A stretch of 64,000 nt of DNA, from positions 143,509 to 207,508 of the forward strand of contig QZFT01000089.1 of NCBI GenBank assembly GCA_003600225.1. The letters are read 5' to 3'. The notes beneath the pieces were generated by a model, which was not told where the DNA came from, did no database searches, and saw only the letters and a list, made by a program, of their open reading frames with translations. Position 1 is the first letter of the stretch. Each line of letters starts with the position of its first letter. Positions 8,970 through 17,501 of this stretch are shown one piece after another. Made by a program: the position numbers and the translations under genes. Source of the DNA: Pseudonocardiaceae bacterium YIM PH 21723 (lineage in GTDB: Bacteria; Actinomycetota; Actinomycetes; Mycobacteriales; Pseudonocardiaceae).

Positions 8970-9731
8970 TCAGAACCTGCCGTGCCTGCCCTCGCCCGCG
9001 CGGAACTTCTCCAGTCCGGCGACCACATGCTTGAGGGAGTCCAGGCCGTACTCCCATTCGATGCGCAGGGCGTCCTCTTCGTAGCCGCCGGAGGTCTCCA
9101 GCATGGACAGCCGGTCGTTGCGCATGCACTCCTGCGGGAACCCGGCCAACTGCAAGGCCAGTTCCTCGGCCGCCTTCCGGGACTCGCCTACCGGGACCAC
9201 CCGGTTCACTAGCCCGATGGAATACGCCTCGGTCGCATCCACCGGCCTGCCGGTCAGCACCAGGTCCATCGCCCGGCTCTCACCGATCAGCCGGGCCAGC
9301 CGGAACGTGCCGCCGTCGATCAGCGGCACACCCCAGCGTCGGCAGAACACGCCCAGAACCGCGTTCTCCTCGGCGACCCGCAGGTCCGCCCAGGCCACCA
9401 GCTCGATGCCACCGGCGACCGCGTAACCGGAGATGGCGGCGATCACCGGCTTGCTCAGCTTCATCCGGCTCGGCCCCATCGGGCCGTCCGCGGCCATGTC
9501 CTGCGGGAAGGGGTTACCGCGCTCCGTGCCCACCGCGTGCAGGTCGGCGCCCGCGCAGAACACGCCACCCTCGCCCCACAGCACGGCGACCGCCTGGTCC
9601 GGGTCGGCGTCGAACTCGCGGAACGCGGCGGCCAGTGCGACCGAGGTCGGGCCGTCCACCGCGTTGCGCACCTCGGGCCGGGACAGGATGACCGTGGTCA
9701 CCGGGCCGTTCTTCTCCACGCGGACCGACAT
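8970..9731 (-). CDS. Crotonase / enoyl-CoA hydratase-family protein
   Basis: A 253-residue cytosolic crotonase-fold enzyme acting on acyl-CoA thioesters. The CoA/oxyanion segments are visible (FCAGADLHAVG and SGYAVAGGIELVAWADLRVA). In the second active-site segment the sequence is RRWGVPLIDGGTFRLARLIG: the position that often carries the second catalytic Glu in true hydratases is not Glu, so the reaction may be isomerisation, hydrolysis or another crotonase chemistry. The ATG at 9731 follows a GGAGGT ribosome-binding site. It sits between two secreted lipases on the same strand, suggesting fatty-acid use after lipolysis. Confidence 0.85.
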   Translation of the reverse strand: MSVRVEKNGPVTTVILSRPEVRNAVDGPTSVALAAAFREFDADPDQAVAVLWGEGGVFCAGADLHAVGTERGNPFPQDMAADGPMGPSRMKLSKPVIAAISGYAVAGGIELVAWADLRVAEENAVLGVFCRRWGVPLIDGGTFRLARLIGESRAMDLVLTGRPVDATEAYSIGLVNRVVPVGESRKAAEELALQLAGFPQECMRNDRLSMLETSGGYEEDALRIEWEYGLDSLKHVVAGLEKFRAGEGRHGRF

Positions 9732-9777
9732 CGCACCTCCACTGAGAGCAGGATGCGATGAGAGTACTGGGTGTTTC

Positions 9778-10713
9778 TCAGTCCTGGTAGCCCGGAGCGC
9801 CCCAGGGGTAGACCTTCACGCAGGGCACCGGCTTCTGGTGCGCGGGATCCAGCGAGTTCAGGATGACGCGGGTGGCCACCGGGTCGAAGGCGGGCGTGAC
9901 GTGGCCGCCGTGGTCATCGGCGCAGAGGTCCTGCAACACCACATTGGTCGCGCCGTCCATGATCCCCCGGGTATACGGCTGCACCAGTTCGTCGTACTGG
10001 GTCATGATCATCGTGTAGTTCACCCCGGGCACCTTCGGCCCGCCGTCGGAGTTCATCTTCTCCAGGAACGGCGAGCCGGTGAGGAACTGCCGGCAGGACG
10101 CGCACAGCGGGTTGAGCAGCAGGTCCACCACGGGGCTCAGACCGGCCGAGGTGGCGAATCCGCTGAGGCCGGCTACGCCGAAGAAGTCGGTGCCGCGCCA
10201 CAGCGGGGTCAGGCCGACGTAGTGGTCGACCTTGGGCGCGCCGCCGAGGAACTTGACCCAGTAGTTCGGCATCAGCGAGCCCTCGGAGTGCCCGACGATG
10301 TCCACCTTGGCCGCGCCGGTCGAGGCGAGTACCCGGTCAACGAAGAGGCCGAACTCGCGGGCGCTGTCCTCCATCCGGACCAGGCCACCGACCTCGCGCA
10401 GCGGGCCGAGCGCGAGGGGGTTGCGGCCGTAGGTCAGCGCATAGACGCAGTAGCCGTTGTTCTTCAGCAGCGGGGCGACGGTGCTCCAGTTGCCCGCCAT
10501 GTTGGCGGTCAGACCGTGCGCGAGGACCACCGGATTGGGATGTTCCGCGCTGGGCCGACAGCTCCAGTCGTTGGCCCCGGGCGGGGAGTCGAAGAAGTGC
10601 TTCACGGTGCTGGAAGCGGCGACGTTGTACGGCACGGGTAAGTCGTCGGCGGCCGCGGCGGGAGCGGCGAATCCGAGCAGGGCAAGGCAGACCAGGGAGG
10701 CGAGACGGCGCAT
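9778..10713 (-). CDS. Secreted lipase/esterase 2
   Basis: A 311-residue exported lipase paralogous to the product of 8028-8894. Signal peptide MRRLASLVCLALLGFAAPAAA; the same HG segment (LAHGLTANMAGNW) and nucleophile elbow GHSEGSLMP, and a CASC motif likely forming a disulfide. The C-terminal part has an acid/histidine region around LCADDHGGHVTP that could supply the remaining triad residues. It is longer than its paralogue by about 20 residues near the N-terminus. Likely secreted ester hydrolase; natural substrate unknown. Confidence 0.88.
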   Translation of the reverse strand: MRRLASLVCLALLGFAAPAAAADDLPVPYNVAASSTVKHFFDSPPGANDWSCRPSAEHPNPVVLAHGLTANMAGNWSTVAPLLKNNGYCVYALTYGRNPLALGPLREVGGLVRMEDSAREFGLFVDRVLASTGAAKVDIVGHSEGSLMPNYWVKFLGGAPKVDHYVGLTPLWRGTDFFGVAGLSGFATSAGLSPVVDLLLNPLCASCRQFLTGSPFLEKMNSDGGPKVPGVNYTMIMTQYDELVQPYTRGIMDGATNVVLQDLCADDHGGHVTPAFDPVATRVILNSLDPAHQKPVPCVKVYPWGAPGYQD

Positions 10714-10778
10714 GCCCGGAAGTTACCTGCCGGTAGTGACCCGGCCCACAGCGTTCACCCGATAGGGCTACGGGCATC

Positions 10779-10831
10779 CCGAAGTTGGCGATGTTCGGGT
10801 TCGTTCCTCGCGCGAACATCGCCAACTTCGG
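10779..10831. repeat. Intergenic hairpin repeat, copy 1
   Basis: Arm CCGAAGTTGGCGATGTTCGG (10779-10798) pairs with its complement ending at 10831 across a short loop. It begins 10 bp past the stop of the lytic transglycosylase gene on the minus strand and is one of four copies in the window with nearly the same arm sequence. The likely role is a terminator or 3'-end stabiliser carried on a dispersed repeat. Confidence 0.8.
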
Positions 10832-10840
10832 AGACAACAG

Positions 10841-11623
10841 TTACTGGGCGGGGGCGCCGGAGGTGGCGTAGCGCTGGGCCAGCCCGTAGACCTGCTTCGC
10901 GTACGTGGTCGACGCGTTGTACGCGTGCAGAGCCGCCCACCAGTCGGTGCCGACGGTGAGGTCGCGCTTCTGCGAGCACAGGTAGTTGGCCGCCGTGGTC
11001 GCGGCGTCGTCCAGGCTCTGCGGATCCGCCGGCTGGCCGTCACCGGAGGCGCGCACCGCGAACAGCTTCCAGGTGGTCGGGATGAACTGCATCGGCCCGA
11101 CTGCCCGGTCCTGCTTGTCGTCGCCGTCCAGCGCGCCGCCGTCGGTGTCCGCGATCGCCGCGATGCCCGGCGAACCGTCCAGCGCGACGCCGATGATCGG
11201 CTTGCTCGGCCTGCCGTCGGGCATCAGCTCGGCACCGCCGTGCTGGCCGTGCTTGGACTCGACCCGGCCGATGCCGGCGAGGGTGGTCCAGTTGACTTTG
11301 CAGGCGGGCCGCTTCGCCTCGGCCCAGCGCTGCGCGTTCGCGTAGGCGATGGCGGCGCGGGGCGGCATCCCGGATTTCTCGCCCACCTGCTTGGACCACG
11401 CGGTCAGCGGGTCGCCGCTGAGCGGCAGGGCCTGCTGAAGGCCGGCCGGCGCGCTGCTGCCCGGCTCCACCTCGGCCTCCTTGACCGGGTCGAGGGGCGG
11501 ACGGTCGTGACCCCGCAGCGGGTCGGCGGCGAGGGTGAACAGCCAGACCAGACCGAGGGCTACCGAGCCGACGAAACCGATGAGCGCGATGCGCAGGAAC
11601 TTGACCACCACTACATCCACCAT
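10841..11623 (-). CDS. Membrane-anchored lytic murein transglycosylase
   Basis: A 260-residue envelope enzyme that cleaves the glycan strands of peptidoglycan. A single N-terminal membrane segment (about residues 9-32) anchors it, with the catalytic domain outside. The catalytic Glu is Glu122 in GIGRVESKHG; downstream come AVGPMQFIPTTW and the helix with NYLCSQ, typical of MltB-type transglycosylases in actinomycetes. Several in-frame GTG codons lie near the start, so the exact start is uncertain by a few residues. It diverges from the EphD operon across 177 bp. Confidence 0.9.
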   Translation of the reverse strand: MVDVVVVKFLRIALIGFVGSVALGLVWLFTLAADPLRGHDRPPLDPVKEAEVEPGSSAPAGLQQALPLSGDPLTAWSKQVGEKSGMPPRAAIAYANAQRWAEAKRPACKVNWTTLAGIGRVESKHGQHGGAELMPDGRPSKPIIGVALDGSPGIAAIADTDGGALDGDDKQDRAVGPMQFIPTTWKLFAVRASGDGQPADPQSLDDAATTAANYLCSQKRDLTVGTDWWAALHAYNASTTYAKQVYGLAQRYATSGAPAQ

Positions 11624-11696
11624 ACGGACGACCTGTAGCCGACGCCGATATGCGGACAGGTCTGTGACACAGCTATTACAGCGTCGTCAGCAGAGT

Positions 11697-11737
11697 GAGT
11701 GTTGCCTGCCGGGTCCCGAGCACAGCAGGCAACACTC
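11697..11737. other. 13-bp inverted repeat in divergent intergenic region
   Basis: Arms GAGTGTTGCCTGC (11697-11709) and GCAGGCAACACTC (11725-11737) around a 15-nt spacer. It lies between the divergent starts of the transglycosylase (11623) and the EphD operon (11801), so it is not a terminator for either. It may be an operator or a leader structure. Confidence 0.5.
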
Positions 11738-11777
11738 CGCACACAAACGCCCCCCGGCGCGGGCCTAGATTACTATT

Positions 11778-11794
11778 GACACTCTGTCTATTAT
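11778..11794 (+). promoter_or_regulatory. Likely leaderless promoter with embedded operator for the EphD operon
   Basis: A -10-like TATTAT (11789-11794) ends 6 bp before the ATG at 11801, which would put the transcription start at or beside the start codon; no ribosome-binding site is present. Overlapping its upstream side is a small dyad GACA-CTC-TGTC (11778-11788), a plausible site for the TetR encoded at the end of the operon. Confidence 0.45.
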
Positions 11795-11800
11795 GACTTT

Positions 11801-13585
11801 ATGTCTCACGTCACTTCTAACGGGCGGAAGTTCGCCCAAGCGCAGGCCAGGCGGGTCGTTTCGACCGACGGTGTGAGTCTCGCCGTCCGTGAGTATGGTG
11901 ACCGGGCCCACCAGACGATCGTCCTCGTCCACGGCTGGCCGGACAACTCGAAGGTCTGGAACGGCATCGTGGACCAGCTCCGCGACCGCTACCACCTGAT
12001 CACCTATGACGTCCGCGGCTTCGGTGATTCGGAGAAGCCCACCGATATCGCCGCCTACGAACTGGACCAGCTGGCCGAGGACTTCGGCGCGGTCATCGAC
12101 TCGTCGGTCCCGGACCGCAAGGTGCACGTGCTGGCCCACGACTGGGGCTCCATCCAGATGTGGCACGTGGTGACCCTGCCCCGATTCTCCGACCGGATCG
12201 CGTCCTACAGCTCGATCTCCGGCCCGAACCTGGACTACGCGGGCGCCAACATGCGCAAGTACCTGCGCAACCCCCGCAAGTGGGGCGCGGTCCTCAGCCA
12301 GGGCCTGTCCTCCTGGTACATCTACCTGATGCACGTCGGCAAGGCCGCCGAACTGCTGCTCGGTAGCAAGGCCGGCCAGAAGCTGTTCAGCACGCTGGTC
12401 AAGCACTACGAGGGCCCGGCCGCCAAGCACCTGGAGCCGTTCGACCTGGTGAACGACGGCATCCCCGGTATCGCCCTGTACCGGGCCAACATCTTCCAGC
12501 ACCTGGGCAGGCCGGAACCCCGGATGACCTCGGTGCCGGTGCAGGTGCTGCCGCCGACGAACGACCTCGCGGTGAAGTACGAGGGTCAGACGGACATCGC
12601 CGAGTACGTGCGCTCGCTGTACATCCGGCCGATCGGCGGTGGCCACTGGGCCCCGGCGACCCGCCCGCAGGTGGTCGCCAGGCTGGTGGACGAGTTCATC
12701 CGGGCCCTGGACGGCGAGAAGAAGCCGCGCAACCTGGCCCGCGCGCTGGCCAGCGGACCGAAGCGCGGTAAGCACGACGGCAAACTCGTGGTGATCACCG
12801 GCGCCGGCAGCGGCATCGGCCGGGCCACCGCGCTGGCCTTCGCCAAAGAGGGCGCGGACGTCATCGCCGCGGACATCAACAAGCAGACCGCGGAGGAGAC
12901 CGCCGAGCTGTGTGGCCTGCACAAGGTCACCGCCGCCGCGTTCTCGCTGGATGTCACCGACGAGACAGCGATGGCCGAGTTCGCCGCGCAGATCAAGGCC
13001 GACTACGGCGTGCCGGACATCGTGGTGAACAACGCCGGTGTCGCGGTGGCGGGCGGCATCCTGGAGCTGGAGATCAAGGACTGGCAGCGCCAGCTGGACA
13101 TCAACCTGTGGGGCGTCATCCACGGCAGCAGGCTGTTCGGCAAGCAGATGGCCGAGCAGGGCGAGGGCGGCACCATCGTCAACCTGTCCTCGATGGCCGC
13201 CTACACCTACACCAAGGCGATGCCCGCCTATCACACCAGCAAGGCCGCGGTGTTCTCGCTGAGCCAGTGCATCCGCGGCGAACTGGCCACCGAGGGCGTC
13301 AACGTGATCGCCATCTGTCCGGGCGTGGTGAACACCAACATCACCAAGACCGCGCAGCACATCGGCCGCAGCGCCGAGGAACAGGCGCGGATCCAGGACG
13401 AGACCGCCAAGTTCTACGCGAAGCGGAACTTCAGCCCGGAGCGGACCGCGCAGGACATCCTCAAGGCCGTGGAGAAGAACACGGCGGTCGCCCCGGTGAC
13501 GGTCGAGGCCAAGGCCTCGTACCTGTTGTCCAGGATCAGCCCGGCGCTGAACCGGTTCGCCGGCACCATCGACCCGACGAGGTAA
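11801..13585 (+). CDS. ephD: EphD-type epoxide hydrolase / short-chain dehydrogenase fusion
   Basis: A 594-residue two-domain enzyme, matching the architecture and size of mycobacterial EphD. Residues 1-300 are an alpha/beta hydrolase with HGWP (44-47) and the nucleophile Asp114 in AHDWG, the Asp nucleophile pointing to epoxide hydrolase chemistry. Residues 326-594 are an SDR: cofactor motif TGAGSGIG, NNAGVAVAG, and the catalytic YxxxK with Tyr477 and Lys481. The fusion suggests opening of an epoxide to a diol and oxidation of an alcohol by one protein. It heads a six-gene operon with two putative diiron proteins and two reductases, 4 bp before the next gene. The lipid substrate is unknown. 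Confidence 0.85.
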   Translation: MSHVTSNGRKFAQAQARRVVSTDGVSLAVREYGDRAHQTIVLVHGWPDNSKVWNGIVDQLRDRYHLITYDVRGFGDSEKPTDIAAYELDQLAEDFGAVIDSSVPDRKVHVLAHDWGSIQMWHVVTLPRFSDRIASYSSISGPNLDYAGANMRKYLRNPRKWGAVLSQGLSSWYIYLMHVGKAAELLLGSKAGQKLFSTLVKHYEGPAAKHLEPFDLVNDGIPGIALYRANIFQHLGRPEPRMTSVPVQVLPPTNDLAVKYEGQTDIAEYVRSLYIRPIGGGHWAPATRPQVVARLVDEFIRALDGEKKPRNLARALASGPKRGKHDGKLVVITGAGSGIGRATALAFAKEGADVIAADINKQTAEETAELCGLHKVTAAAFSLDVTDETAMAEFAAQIKADYGVPDIVVNNAGVAVAGGILELEIKDWQRQLDINLWGVIHGSRLFGKQMAEQGEGGTIVNLSSMAAYTYTKAMPAYHTSKAAVFSLSQCIRGELATEGVNVIAICPGVVNTNITKTAQHIGRSAEEQARIQDETAKFYAKRNFSPERTAQDILKAVEKNTAVAPVTVEAKASYLLSRISPALNRFAGTIDPTR

Positions 13586-13589
13586 CGCG

Positions 13590-14477
13590 ATGTCCCAGCC
13601 GGAGAAGAAGATCGAGGACCCGGATCACCTGGTACTCCAGCCGCGCGACGTCCGGTTCGACTGGGGCAGGACCCCGGCGCACTGGATCCCGGGCGAGGTG
13701 CTGCTGGCGCACATTCTCAACGTGACGCACATGATCCTGCCGGAAATCGAACGGTGGTTCATCCGGGTGTTCAGCGCGGCGTTGCCGCTGATCTCCAGCG
13801 AGAAGGTGCGTGCCGACGTGCGTGGCTTCATCGGCCAGGAGTCGGTGCACGCCGAGTCACACCAGGGCGCGGCCGATCACCTGACCCGGCACGGCATCGA
13901 CGTCACCCCGTTCACCGGCCAGATGGAGTGGGTCTTCCAAGAACGCCTGCTGCGCCCGGAACTGAAGGGCACCAGGGCGCGGAAGTGGCTGATCTGGCAG
14001 CTATCCGGGGTGGCGGCCGGCGAGCACTTCACCGCGATGCTGGGCGAATACATCCTGGCCAACCGGAAACTGGACGAAGTCGGCGCCGATCCGGTGATGC
14101 TGGACCTGTTCCGCTGGCACGGGGCCGAGGAGGTCGAGCACCGCGCGGTGGCCTTCGACCTGTTCACCCACCTGGACAACCGCTACTGGGCCCGGGTGAT
14201 CACCATGGTGGCGATCATCCCGCCGCTGATCTGGCTGTTCATCCGCGGCACCCTCTTCCTCTACCGCAACGACCCGCATCTGCCGCCGGGTAGCAGGCCC
14301 CGCATGCGGGAGCTGATCCGCTTGCTGCGCGAGGGATTGCTGCCGCCGGTCATGTGGTTGATCAAGGGAACTCTCAAGTACCTGAGGCGGGACTTCCACC
14401 CTTCCCAGGTGGGTTCGACCTCGGCCGCACTGGAGTACCTGGCCACCTCGCCCGCCGCCCGAGCGGCCAACCACTGA
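13590..14477 (+). CDS. Ferritin-like diiron protein 1 (annotated family: 'metal-dependent hydrolase', PF10118-type)
   Basis: A 295-residue protein of a family usually called predicted metal-dependent hydrolase. Its conserved acidic/His residues follow a ferritin-like diiron pattern: Glu52 (LPEIE), Glu84-x-x-His87 (QESVH), Glu145 (AGEHFTA) and Glu181-x-x-His184 (EEVEH). The spacings 32, 61 and 36 resemble those of methane monooxygenase hydroxylase (30, 65, 34). A hydrophobic stretch at about 203-225 suggests membrane association. The start has an ACGAGG ribosome-binding site and lies 4 bp after ephD. With a flavin/[2Fe-2S] reductase encoded next, I infer an O2-activating oxygenase or desaturase, not a hydrolase. 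Confidence 0.8.
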   Translation: MSQPEKKIEDPDHLVLQPRDVRFDWGRTPAHWIPGEVLLAHILNVTHMILPEIERWFIRVFSAALPLISSEKVRADVRGFIGQESVHAESHQGAADHLTRHGIDVTPFTGQMEWVFQERLLRPELKGTRARKWLIWQLSGVAAGEHFTAMLGEYILANRKLDEVGADPVMLDLFRWHGAEEVEHRAVAFDLFTHLDNRYWARVITMVAIIPPLIWLFIRGTLFLYRNDPHLPPGSRPRMRELIRLLREGLLPPVMWLIKGTLKYLRRDFHPSQVGSTSAALEYLATSPAARAANH

Positions 14478-14488
14478 GAGGCCTGACG

Positions 14489-15574
14489 ATGCGTGAGCTG
14501 TTCAGCGGGCCGCCGGATCTGCGGGGACGCCCCCGGCAGGACCGGATGCTGAGTTCGGTCATGGCGGCGGTCGTGGGCTATGAGAACGCGTTGACCGCCG
14601 TGGACCGGATGCTGCGCGCGAAGGTGCCCGGCGAGGTGGACCTGGTCGACGAGGACCTGCGCCTGGTCATCGCCGAGGTCCGAGTGGAGGCCGAGGACGT
14701 GGTGAGCCTGCGACTGTCCTCTCCGGACGGTGAGGCGTTGCCGCGCTGGCAGCCGGGCTGTCACGTGGACGTCACGCTGCCGTCCGGAAAGCGCAGGCAG
14801 TACTCATTGAACGGCGACGTCCGGGACCGGTACGGCTACCGGATCGCGGTGCGCCGGATCGATGGCGGGCTCGGCGGATCCGTCGAGATGCACACATTGA
14901 CCGAGGGCACGCCGATCCGGGTCTCCCGGCCACGCAACGCCTTCGCGCTCATCAACCTGGAGAAGTACCTGTTCCTGGCGGGCGGGATCGGCATCACGCC
15001 GATCCTGCCGATGGTGCGCGCCGCCGAGCGGATCGGCGCCGACTGGAAGCTCGTCTACACCGGACGGTCCCGCTCCTCGATGCCGTTCCTCAGGGAACTG
15101 CTGGACATCAACGAGTCCAAAGTGGACATCCGGGCCGATGACGAGGTCGGCATGTCCACCGGCCGGGAGCTGCTGGAGCACTCCGCGCCGGGCACCCACG
15201 TGTACTGCTGCGGGCCCATTCCGATGATCGACGCGGTCCGCGCCGAGATCCGGGAGACCGGCCGCAACCCGCTGCATTACGAGCGGTTCTCCCCGGCACC
15301 CGTGCTGAACGGAAAGCCGTTCGAGGTGCAGCTGGCCCGCTCCGGCAGGACGATTCAGGTGGGCGCCGAGCAGACCGTGCTGGACGCGGTGCTGCCGGAG
15401 GTCCCGGCCCAGCAGTACAGCTGCAAGCAGGGCTTCTGCCGCACCTGCAAGGTCCGCGTGCTCGCGGGCGAGGTCGACCACCGGGACGGTTCGCTGACCG
15501 CCCGGGAACGGGAGACCGAGATGACCCTGTGCGTTTCCCGGGCCGCCGGTGACCGGCTCGTGCTGGATATCTAG
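14489..15574 (+). CDS. Flavin and [2Fe-2S] oxidoreductase 1 (phthalate dioxygenase reductase type)
   Basis: A 361-residue electron-transfer reductase. The ATG at 14489 (AGAGG upstream) is preferred; the longer frame from 14354 overlaps the previous gene. Domain order: about 60 extra N-terminal residues, flavin-binding barrel with RRQYSLNG, NAD(P)-binding domain with GGIGITPILPM and CCGPIPMI, and a C-terminal plant-type ferredoxin with CKQGFCRTC plus a final Cys in LCVSRA. Such PDR/VanB-type proteins pass electrons from NAD(P)H to an oxygenase partner. Its position between two ferritin-like diiron genes makes one of those the likely partner. Confidence 0.9.
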   Translation: MRELFSGPPDLRGRPRQDRMLSSVMAAVVGYENALTAVDRMLRAKVPGEVDLVDEDLRLVIAEVRVEAEDVVSLRLSSPDGEALPRWQPGCHVDVTLPSGKRRQYSLNGDVRDRYGYRIAVRRIDGGLGGSVEMHTLTEGTPIRVSRPRNAFALINLEKYLFLAGGIGITPILPMVRAAERIGADWKLVYTGRSRSSMPFLRELLDINESKVDIRADDEVGMSTGRELLEHSAPGTHVYCCGPIPMIDAVRAEIRETGRNPLHYERFSPAPVLNGKPFEVQLARSGRTIQVGAEQTVLDAVLPEVPAQQYSCKQGFCRTCKVRVLAGEVDHRDGSLTARERETEMTLCVSRAAGDRLVLDI

Positions 15575-15583
15575 GAGGACGTC

Positions 15584-16462
15584 ATGACCGCGATCGAACC
15601 GACATCCGTGGCGCTGCACGCCCGTGACGTGCAGTTCGACTGGTCCAAGACGCCCGTGCACTGGGTACCGGATGAGCCGGAGCTCGCGCACTTCTACAAC
15701 GTGATGCACCTGCTGCTGCCCGAGCTCGAACTGTGGTTCGTCCAGGTGTTCACCGACGCATTGCCGTACATCACCGACGCGAAGGTGCGGGAGGACGTGC
15801 TCGGCTTCATCGGCCAGGAGAACATGCACGCCAACGCCCACCAGGGCGCCCTGGACCTGCTGGCCGCCAACGGAATCGACCCGGAGCCGTACACCTCGCA
15901 GGTGCACCACCTGCTCCAGGGCTGGATCGACCGGACGCGGAAGATGAAGCCGAAGCGCCGCAAGCAGTCGCTGCTGAACCAGATCGCGGTCATCGCGGCC
16001 GGCGAGCACTTCACCGCGGTACTCGGCGACTTCGCGCTGAACTCCCCGGCCTTCGACGAAGTGGGCACCGACCCGGTGATGTCCGATCTGCTCCGCTGGC
16101 ACGGCGCGGAGGAGGTCGAACACCGGTCGGTCGCCTTCGACCTGTTCCGGCACCTGGACGGCCGGTACCCGATGCAGGTCGTGTCCATGCTGGCCGTCAT
16201 TCCCGCGCTGTGGATGCTGTGGCATCGCGGCGCGCGGATGCTGCTGGAGGCCGACCCGACGCTGACGCCGAAGCAACGCAAACTCACGCTGCGCAAGTTC
16301 CGCCGGTGGCACCGCCGTGGCCTGCTACCGAACGCGAAGATCTACCTCCCGCAGCTGACGCACTACCTGAAGGGCGACTACCACCCGTCGCACTACGGAT
16401 CGACCACCCAGGCCATCGCCTACCTCGCCACGTCGCCGGCGGCCAAGGCTGGTCAGCAATGA
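15584..16462 (+). CDS. Ferritin-like diiron protein 2 (PF10118-type)
   Basis: A 292-residue paralogue of the 13590-14477 product with all putative metal ligands retained: Glu47, Glu79-x-x-His82 (QENMH), Glu141 (AGEHFTA) and Glu177-x-x-His180 (EEVEH). A hydrophobic segment follows at about 199-213. The start is well defined by AGGAGG six bases upstream of the ATG. It overlaps the next reductase gene by 4 bp, so the pair is translationally coupled. Two oxygenase-like subunits with separate reductases may act on different positions or substrates, or one pair may be a recent duplicate with new specificity. Confidence 0.8.
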   Translation: MTAIEPTSVALHARDVQFDWSKTPVHWVPDEPELAHFYNVMHLLLPELELWFVQVFTDALPYITDAKVREDVLGFIGQENMHANAHQGALDLLAANGIDPEPYTSQVHHLLQGWIDRTRKMKPKRRKQSLLNQIAVIAAGEHFTAVLGDFALNSPAFDEVGTDPVMSDLLRWHGAEEVEHRSVAFDLFRHLDGRYPMQVVSMLAVIPALWMLWHRGARMLLEADPTLTPKQRKLTLRKFRRWHRRGLLPNAKIYLPQLTHYLKGDYHPSHYGSTTQAIAYLATSPAAKAGQQ

Positions 16463-17493
16463 CCGAAACACCCCCGGACCTGCTGACCAGGACGACGGCC
16501 AAGCTGATCGAAACGGCCGAGCGGACGCTGAACTTCTGGAGCCGGTTCCAGCCACCGCCCGACACCGAGCTGCGGCGCAACGATCACCTGCAGACGCTGG
16601 TGGTCCGCGAGGTGCGCGCCGAGGCCGAGGACGTGGTCAGCCTGACGCTGGCCGCGCAGAACGGTGCCGAGCTGCCTGCCTGGGACCCCGGCTGCCACCT
16701 GGACGTGCTGCTGCCGTCGGGGTTGAAGCGGCAGTACTCGCTGAACGGCGACCCGGCCGACCGGCACAGCTACCGGATCTCCGTGCGCAGGCTGCCGGAC
16801 GGCGGTGGCGGCTCGGTGCAGATGCACCAGTTGCGCACCGGGCACGCCGTGACCGTCTCGCATCCGCGGAACGCCTTCCCGTTCATCGGCCGGGACCGGT
16901 ACCTGTTCCTGGCCGGTGGCATCGGGATCACGCCGATCCTGCCGATGGTGCGCGCGGCGCAGCGGATCGGCGCCGGCTGGCAGCTGATCTACACCGGGCG
17001 GTCCCGGGAGTCGATGCCATTCGCCAGGGAGCTTCTGGAGCTGGGCGGCGACCGGGTGTTCATCCGCCCCGACGAGGAGTTCGGCTTCCCCACCGGGGAG
17101 GAACTGATCGGTGACACGGACCCCGGCACGCACATCTATCTGTGCGGGCCGCCCCCGATGATCGATACAGTGCGGAGGGCGGCGCAGGGACCACTGCACT
17201 ACGAACGGTTCTCGCCGCCGCCGGTCGTGAACGGCACGCCGTTCGAGGTCGAGCTGGCCCGCACTGGGGTGGTCGTCGAGGTCGGGGCGGAGGAGTCGGC
17301 GCTGACCGCGATCCTGCGGGAGGTGCCCACGGCCGGTTACTCGTGCCGGCAAGGGTTCTGTGGGGCCTGTCGGATCCCGGTTCTCGGCGGTACTTTCGAA
17401 CGTAACGATCATGCAATGTCCCGCGACGGTGCGGATCGGAGCATGACAGTGTGTGTGTCCCGTGCCGAAGGCCGGGTGGTACTGGATATATGA
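16459..17493 (+). CDS. Flavin and [2Fe-2S] oxidoreductase 2 (phthalate dioxygenase reductase type)
   Basis: A 344-residue paralogue of the 14489-15574 product. The start is the ATG at 16459, overlapping the previous stop as ATGA; the frame remains open far upstream only because of the high GC content. It has the flavin motif KRQYSLNG, the NAD(P) segment GGIGITPILPM, CGPPPMID, and the [2Fe-2S] motif CRQGFCGAC with a distal Cys in VCVSRA. The N-terminal extension is shorter and unrelated in detail to that of paralogue 1. Likely electron donor to the diiron protein encoded just upstream. Confidence 0.9.
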   Translation: MTETPPDLLTRTTAKLIETAERTLNFWSRFQPPPDTELRRNDHLQTLVVREVRAEAEDVVSLTLAAQNGAELPAWDPGCHLDVLLPSGLKRQYSLNGDPADRHSYRISVRRLPDGGGGSVQMHQLRTGHAVTVSHPRNAFPFIGRDRYLFLAGGIGITPILPMVRAAQRIGAGWQLIYTGRSRESMPFARELLELGGDRVFIRPDEEFGFPTGEELIGDTDPGTHIYLCGPPPMIDTVRRAAQGPLHYERFSPPPVVNGTPFEVELARTGVVVEVGAEESALTAILREVPTAGYSCRQGFCGACRIPVLGGTFERNDHAMSRDGADRSMTVCVSRAEGRVVLDI

Positions 17494-17501
17494 GAGGGTC
17501 A

